A DNA stretch of 8,635 bases from Ectothiorhodospiraceae bacterium (lineage in GTDB: Bacteria > Pseudomonadota > Gammaproteobacteria > Thiohalomonadales > Thiohalomonadaceae): the NCBI GenBank assembly GCA_007125455.1, contig SLDE01000240.1, positions 1-8,635 of the forward strand, written 5' to 3'. Positions within the stretch are counted from its first letter, which is position 1. The number at the start of each line of letters is the position of its first letter. Made by a program: the position numbers and the translations under genes. Positions 6,694-8,635 of this stretch are shown piece by piece. A model generated the notes under the pieces. The model was not told the DNA's origin, did no database searches, and worked only from the letters and a program-made list of their open reading frames with translations.

Positions 6694-7695
6694 CTAAACG
6701 GCCATCCATACTGGATGGTTTTTCCAGTTCTCAGTAAAGCCCATTGCCTCCAACGGGATCTCACCATATTTCACCAAAAGTTTCTCCAGCCGCTGCTTCC
6801 ACAGGCTATCTGGGCTGACGTGTTGCATCAGGTACGCTAACATTAGCAAAACCACAAAGAGGCGTCTCTCAGGATTGGGCTGGCCTGGTTTCACCCTGGA
6901 GAAACTCCATGAAGCTTTTTTGGGTAACATGGGAGGAATTGCCAATTCTCTATTCCATAGCCTGCTATGGTGAGCACAGCAGTTGCGAACAAACGTGAAG
7001 GTGTGTAGCCATGAGCCCAGCACTTCCTGCGGCAACCCAAAGCGACGGGCTATTTGCTTTCGGTCTGCATCCATTGCAATCCCCTTATACAGGCGGGAAA
7101 GAGCACCCAAACTCAACTCTTCGACTACAGCCCATGAGGGAGGGATACTCGGAGAATCGTAAGTCTGTCCATAATAGCGAAAATAGTTGTCACGTTTGCG
7201 ATGTTCGACTCTTTGCTGCTTCTCTTCCTCAGGGGCACGACTACGACGTATACGAAGGGCTTCACGTTCAAAGTGGTTGCGCTCCTCGTCCAGCTTTTTT
7301 TTGAGGTCGTCAAGAAATCGTTGATGATCAAATTTGGTCTTAAAGTTCATCGTTCTCAGGTGCCAATGAGCGTCATTGTATGTTGGTGCCATGTGGTTGG
7401 TGATGGCTGCGCGAACAGCCACCTCAACACGTTCCAGCGCGTCCATGACTAGGTTTCTCAGCTCACGATCAAAACGATATATAGTGACAATCTGACGCAG
7501 GGTTGCACCTACCCGGAATTGATGATCCGGGTTGCCAGCATGTTGGAAAGGCCGCATGTATGGACTCAAGCGAAAGAGGCTGACAACCTCCAAAAAGCGA
7601 CAGGCACGCTCATCGTCCTGAATGGTCAAGCCTCGCTTCTTGAGCAACTGCAACTGCTCGTTGATAGTCAGTGAAGGTTTATCAAATGGCTTCAT
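6694..7695 (-). CDS. abiF: Abi_2 family (AbiD/AbiF-like) HEPN abortive-infection protein
   Basis: A 333-residue soluble protein with the typical Abi_2 opening: FDKPSLTINEQLQLLKKRGL, then FRLSPYMRPF near 41-50. Later come IPPSWAVVEELSLGALSRLY (184-203) and the HEPN RNase motif RxxxxH as R237-N-C-C-A-H242, followed by HSRLWNR. HEPN proteins of this kind are RNases that arrest the cell on phage infection, and AbiF-type proteins have been proposed as relatives of the Cas13 ancestor. A strongly charged segment (about 119-172) separates the two conserved halves and is probably helical. The start ATG (7695-7693) has GGAG 6 nt ahead. Directly upstream is a structured RNA region ending in a U8 terminator, so expression probably depends on read-through and activity may be held by that RNA. 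It is convergent with the Phd-PIN operon and divergent from the transposase. The frame is intact. AbiD is the alternative name; the RNA association favours AbiF. Confidence 0.88.
   Translation of the reverse strand: MKPFDKPSLTINEQLQLLKKRGLTIQDDERACRFLEVVSLFRLSPYMRPFQHAGNPDHQFRVGATLRQIVTIYRFDRELRNLVMDALERVEVAVRAAITNHMAPTYNDAHWHLRTMNFKTKFDHQRFLDDLKKKLDEERNHFEREALRIRRSRAPEEEKQQRVEHRKRDNYFRYYGQTYDSPSIPPSWAVVEELSLGALSRLYKGIAMDADRKQIARRFGLPQEVLGSWLHTFTFVRNCCAHHSRLWNRELAIPPMLPKKASWSFSRVKPGQPNPERRLFVVLLMLAYLMQHVSPDSLWKQRLEKLLVKYGEIPLEAMGFTENWKNHPVWMAV
6702..6723 (+). terminator. Possible rho-independent terminator of the antitoxin-toxin operon
   Basis: CCATCC (6702-6707), loop ATACT, GGATGG (6713-6718), then five T residues (6719-6723) on the plus strand. 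It would end transcripts from the Phd-PIN operon about 120 nt after the toxin. It lies inside the last codons of the convergent abiF gene, so its sequence is also constrained by coding (HPVWMAV end). The stem is short, so this is a moderate call. Confidence 0.4.
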
Positions 7696-7709
7696 GCCAA
7701 ACTCCAGAC

Positions 7710-7766
7710 AAAAAAAACCCGCACGATTTGAGCGTGACGACCGAGGTCGGCATAGGCTTGGCGGGT
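7710..7766 (-). terminator. GC-stem plus U8 terminator between ncRNA and abiF
   Basis: On the minus strand ACCCGC (7766-7761) can pair with GCGGGT (7722-7717), enclosing two small hairpins, and is followed by a run of eight T residues (7717-7710, the first shared with the stem). The abiF ribosome binding site begins 5 nt later. A terminator placed directly before a gene means most transcripts would stop after the RNA and only read-through would express abiF, as in type III toxin-antitoxin operons. Confidence 0.65.
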
Positions 7767-7800
7767 ATGTTGGGACGAACTCTACCCGAGCAGTGCCTAG
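7710..7800 (-). ncRNA. Structured RNA upstream of abiF (abiF RNA candidate)
   Basis: Read on the minus strand, this stretch before abiF has several complementary segments. CGGGTA (7788-7783) pairs with TACCCG (7767-7762). A small hairpin CGAC-CTCG-GTCG lies at 7749-7738. CACG (7736-7733) pairs with CGTG (7725-7722). ACCCGC (7766-7761) pairs with GCGGGT (7722-7717) just before U8. The base content is GC-rich inside an otherwise AT-rich gap, and no convincing protein reading frame covers it. A conserved RNA motif named abiF has been described upstream of Abi_2 genes; place, strand, size and terminator fit it, though I cannot run the covariance model. The likely role is an RNA antitoxin or guide-like partner that restrains the HEPN protein. 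The 5' end is uncertain: AT-rich TACTTAT (7814-7808) could be a -10 box, but no good -35 is seen. Confidence 0.65.
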
Positions 7801-7866
7801 ATAGGAAATAAGTATTTTTTATGGTTAGTAAAGGAGAGAAAAGGAGAGGGACACCCACCACTCTAC

Positions 7867-7894
7867 TTGACTCAACATTACACACATTTAAAAT
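7867..7894 (+). promoter_or_regulatory. Promoter of the transposase gene
   Basis: TTGACT (7867-7872) and TAAAAT (7889-7894) each match five of six sigma70 consensus bases and are 16 bp apart. Transcription would start near 7901, about 30 nt before the ATG at 7932. It is directed away from abiF and supports 7932 rather than the in-frame ATG 7821 as the start, since 7821 would lie upstream of the promoter. Confidence 0.6.
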
Positions 7895-7931
7895 AAGGAC
7901 AAGGCCATTGTCTGCATCAAGGAGGAGTTCC

Positions 7932-8635
7932 ATGACCCGTGCCAGAAACCAACTCATCTGCCCTGAAGCCACGCCCTATTACCATACGATATCCCGCTGT
8001 GTCCGCCGCGCCTTCCTCTGTGGCGAAGACTCCCTCACTGGCAAGAACTACGAACACCGCAAGGCCTGGGTCACAGAGCGTCTGCGCGAGTTGGCCGAGG
8101 CCTTCGCCATCGACATCTGTGCCTACGCCATGTACAGCTCCTGCGCATCCATGCGCCCGCTTAATTTGTGCATCCATGCACGTCATGTCCAATCATTACC
8201 ATCTGGTACTGCGCATCAACCAGAGCGTTGCTAAAGCTTGGGATATAAGCCAAGTCATTGAACAATGGGAAAAACTCTACAGTGTACCGGTGCTGGTGGC
8301 CCGCTACCGGCGCGGTGAGACCACCAGCCAGGCCGAGAACCTAAAGGCCAAGGAAATCATCGAAACCTGGCGTGAGCGCCTAATGGATATCTCCTGGTTC
8401 ATGCGCAGCCTGAACGAGTACCTGGCCAGACGCGCCAATGAAGAAGACAACTGCAAGGGGCATTTCTGGGAGTCGCGCTTTAAAAGCCAGGCGCTGCTCG
8501 ATGATGCCGCTGTACTGGCCTGCATGAGCTATGTAGACCTCAACCCAGTCCGGGCCAAGATGGCCGATACACCTGAAGCGTCTAACTTCACCTCCATTCA
8601 GCAACGCATACGGGAGATGGCTCCGGAGCATGTCA
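7932..8635 (+). pseudogene. Y1/IS200-like (REP-associated type) transposase, interrupted, runs off right edge
   Basis: The start ATG 7932 has AAGGAGG 6 nt ahead. Codons 1-66 read MTRARNQLICPEATPYYHTI, SRCVRRAFLCGED and end AFAIDICAYA, the typical start of long transposases of the Y1 (HUH tyrosine) class. After 8129 the frame is lost for 52 bases. From 8182 the protein resumes in the +1 frame as VMSNHYHLVLRI, with the HUH motif as H-Y-H, and stays open to the window edge, passing WFMRSLNEYLARRANEED, KGHFWESRFKSQALLD and MSYVDLNPVRA. The tyrosine of YVDLNP is a candidate catalytic residue. The family cuts and rejoins single-stranded DNA at hairpins and is often domesticated to act on REP palindromes. 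Removing the insert restores one continuous frame, so the gene was intact until recently. The uncorrected frame stops at 8234 without the HUH motif, so the gene is probably inactive. The C-terminal end is outside the window. Confidence 0.85.
8130..8181 (+). mobile_element. 52-bp twin-palindrome insertion inside the transposase gene
   Basis: Between the codons for AYA and VMSNHYH lie 52 extra bases holding two perfect small palindromes, GCGCAT-CC-ATGCGC and GTGCAT-CC-ATGCAC, separated by CCGCTTAATTT. Both share the core GCATCCATGC with different flanking base pairs, so the pairing is kept while the bases differ. This looks like a REP/BIME-like or MITE-like mini-element. The sequence CATGT occurs at both ends (8129-8133 and 8184-8188) and could be a 5-bp target duplication; in that case the element is 8134-8183 and the original protein had one codon less. 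Neither alternative length is a multiple of three, so both break the frame. Confidence 0.6.

Noticed and set aside
7821..7931. In-frame N-terminal extension of the transposase from ATG 7821, containing a tandem AAGGAGAG repeat
   Set aside because: The promoter and strong ribosome binding site lie downstream of it, and the extension does not resemble family members, which begin near MTRARNQL. The purine-rich repeat (7831-7850) may simply belong to the regulatory gap.

Overview
The window looks like chromosomal DNA of a GC-rich, free-living proteobacterium, probably a gammaproteobacterium. This is judged from the signalling-domain style, codon choice and the type of accessory genes. No marker gene fixes the taxonomy, so the assignment is tentative.

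Left part (1-5857): a signal-transduction locus. The beginning of a FixJ-like receiver gene runs off the left edge on the minus strand. It is divergent from a two-gene plus-strand operon. The first operon gene (346-3636) encodes a large CheB-CheR fusion followed by a heptad-repeat coiled coil and three PAS-type domains, with no kinase domain. The second (3644-5857) has its ribosome binding site on the stop codon of the first. It encodes a PAS-PAS-GGDEF-EAL protein with all the main catalytic motifs of both c-di-GMP synthesis and hydrolysis. Together they suggest a sensory unit joining chemotaxis-type methylation/demethylation chemistry to c-di-GMP turnover.

Middle (5926-6602): a Phd-type antitoxin / PIN-domain toxin pair with a good sigma70-like promoter and a near-perfect palindromic operator directly after the -10 box. 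The toxin reading frame is broken by an apparent one-base deletion in its last third. Restoring one base gives a full-length PIN protein.

Right part (6694-8635): an accessory region. On the minus strand lies an Abi_2 (AbiD/AbiF-type) HEPN protein with the motif RNCCAH. It is preceded by about 90 nt that can fold into several hairpins and end in a GC stem plus eight U residues, immediately before the abiF ribosome binding site. This order (structured RNA, leaky terminator, HEPN toxin) is that of an RNA-controlled toxin/defence module and is the most interesting feature here. Divergent from it is a Y1/IS200-like (REP-associated type) transposase with its own promoter and strong ribosome binding site. 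It is split by a 52-base insertion carrying two small perfect palindromes and continues, in a shifted frame, off the right edge.

The layout is thus a housekeeping-type signalling operon followed by a compact island of toxin-antitoxin, abortive-infection and transposase genes, two of which (PIN toxin and transposase) look decayed.
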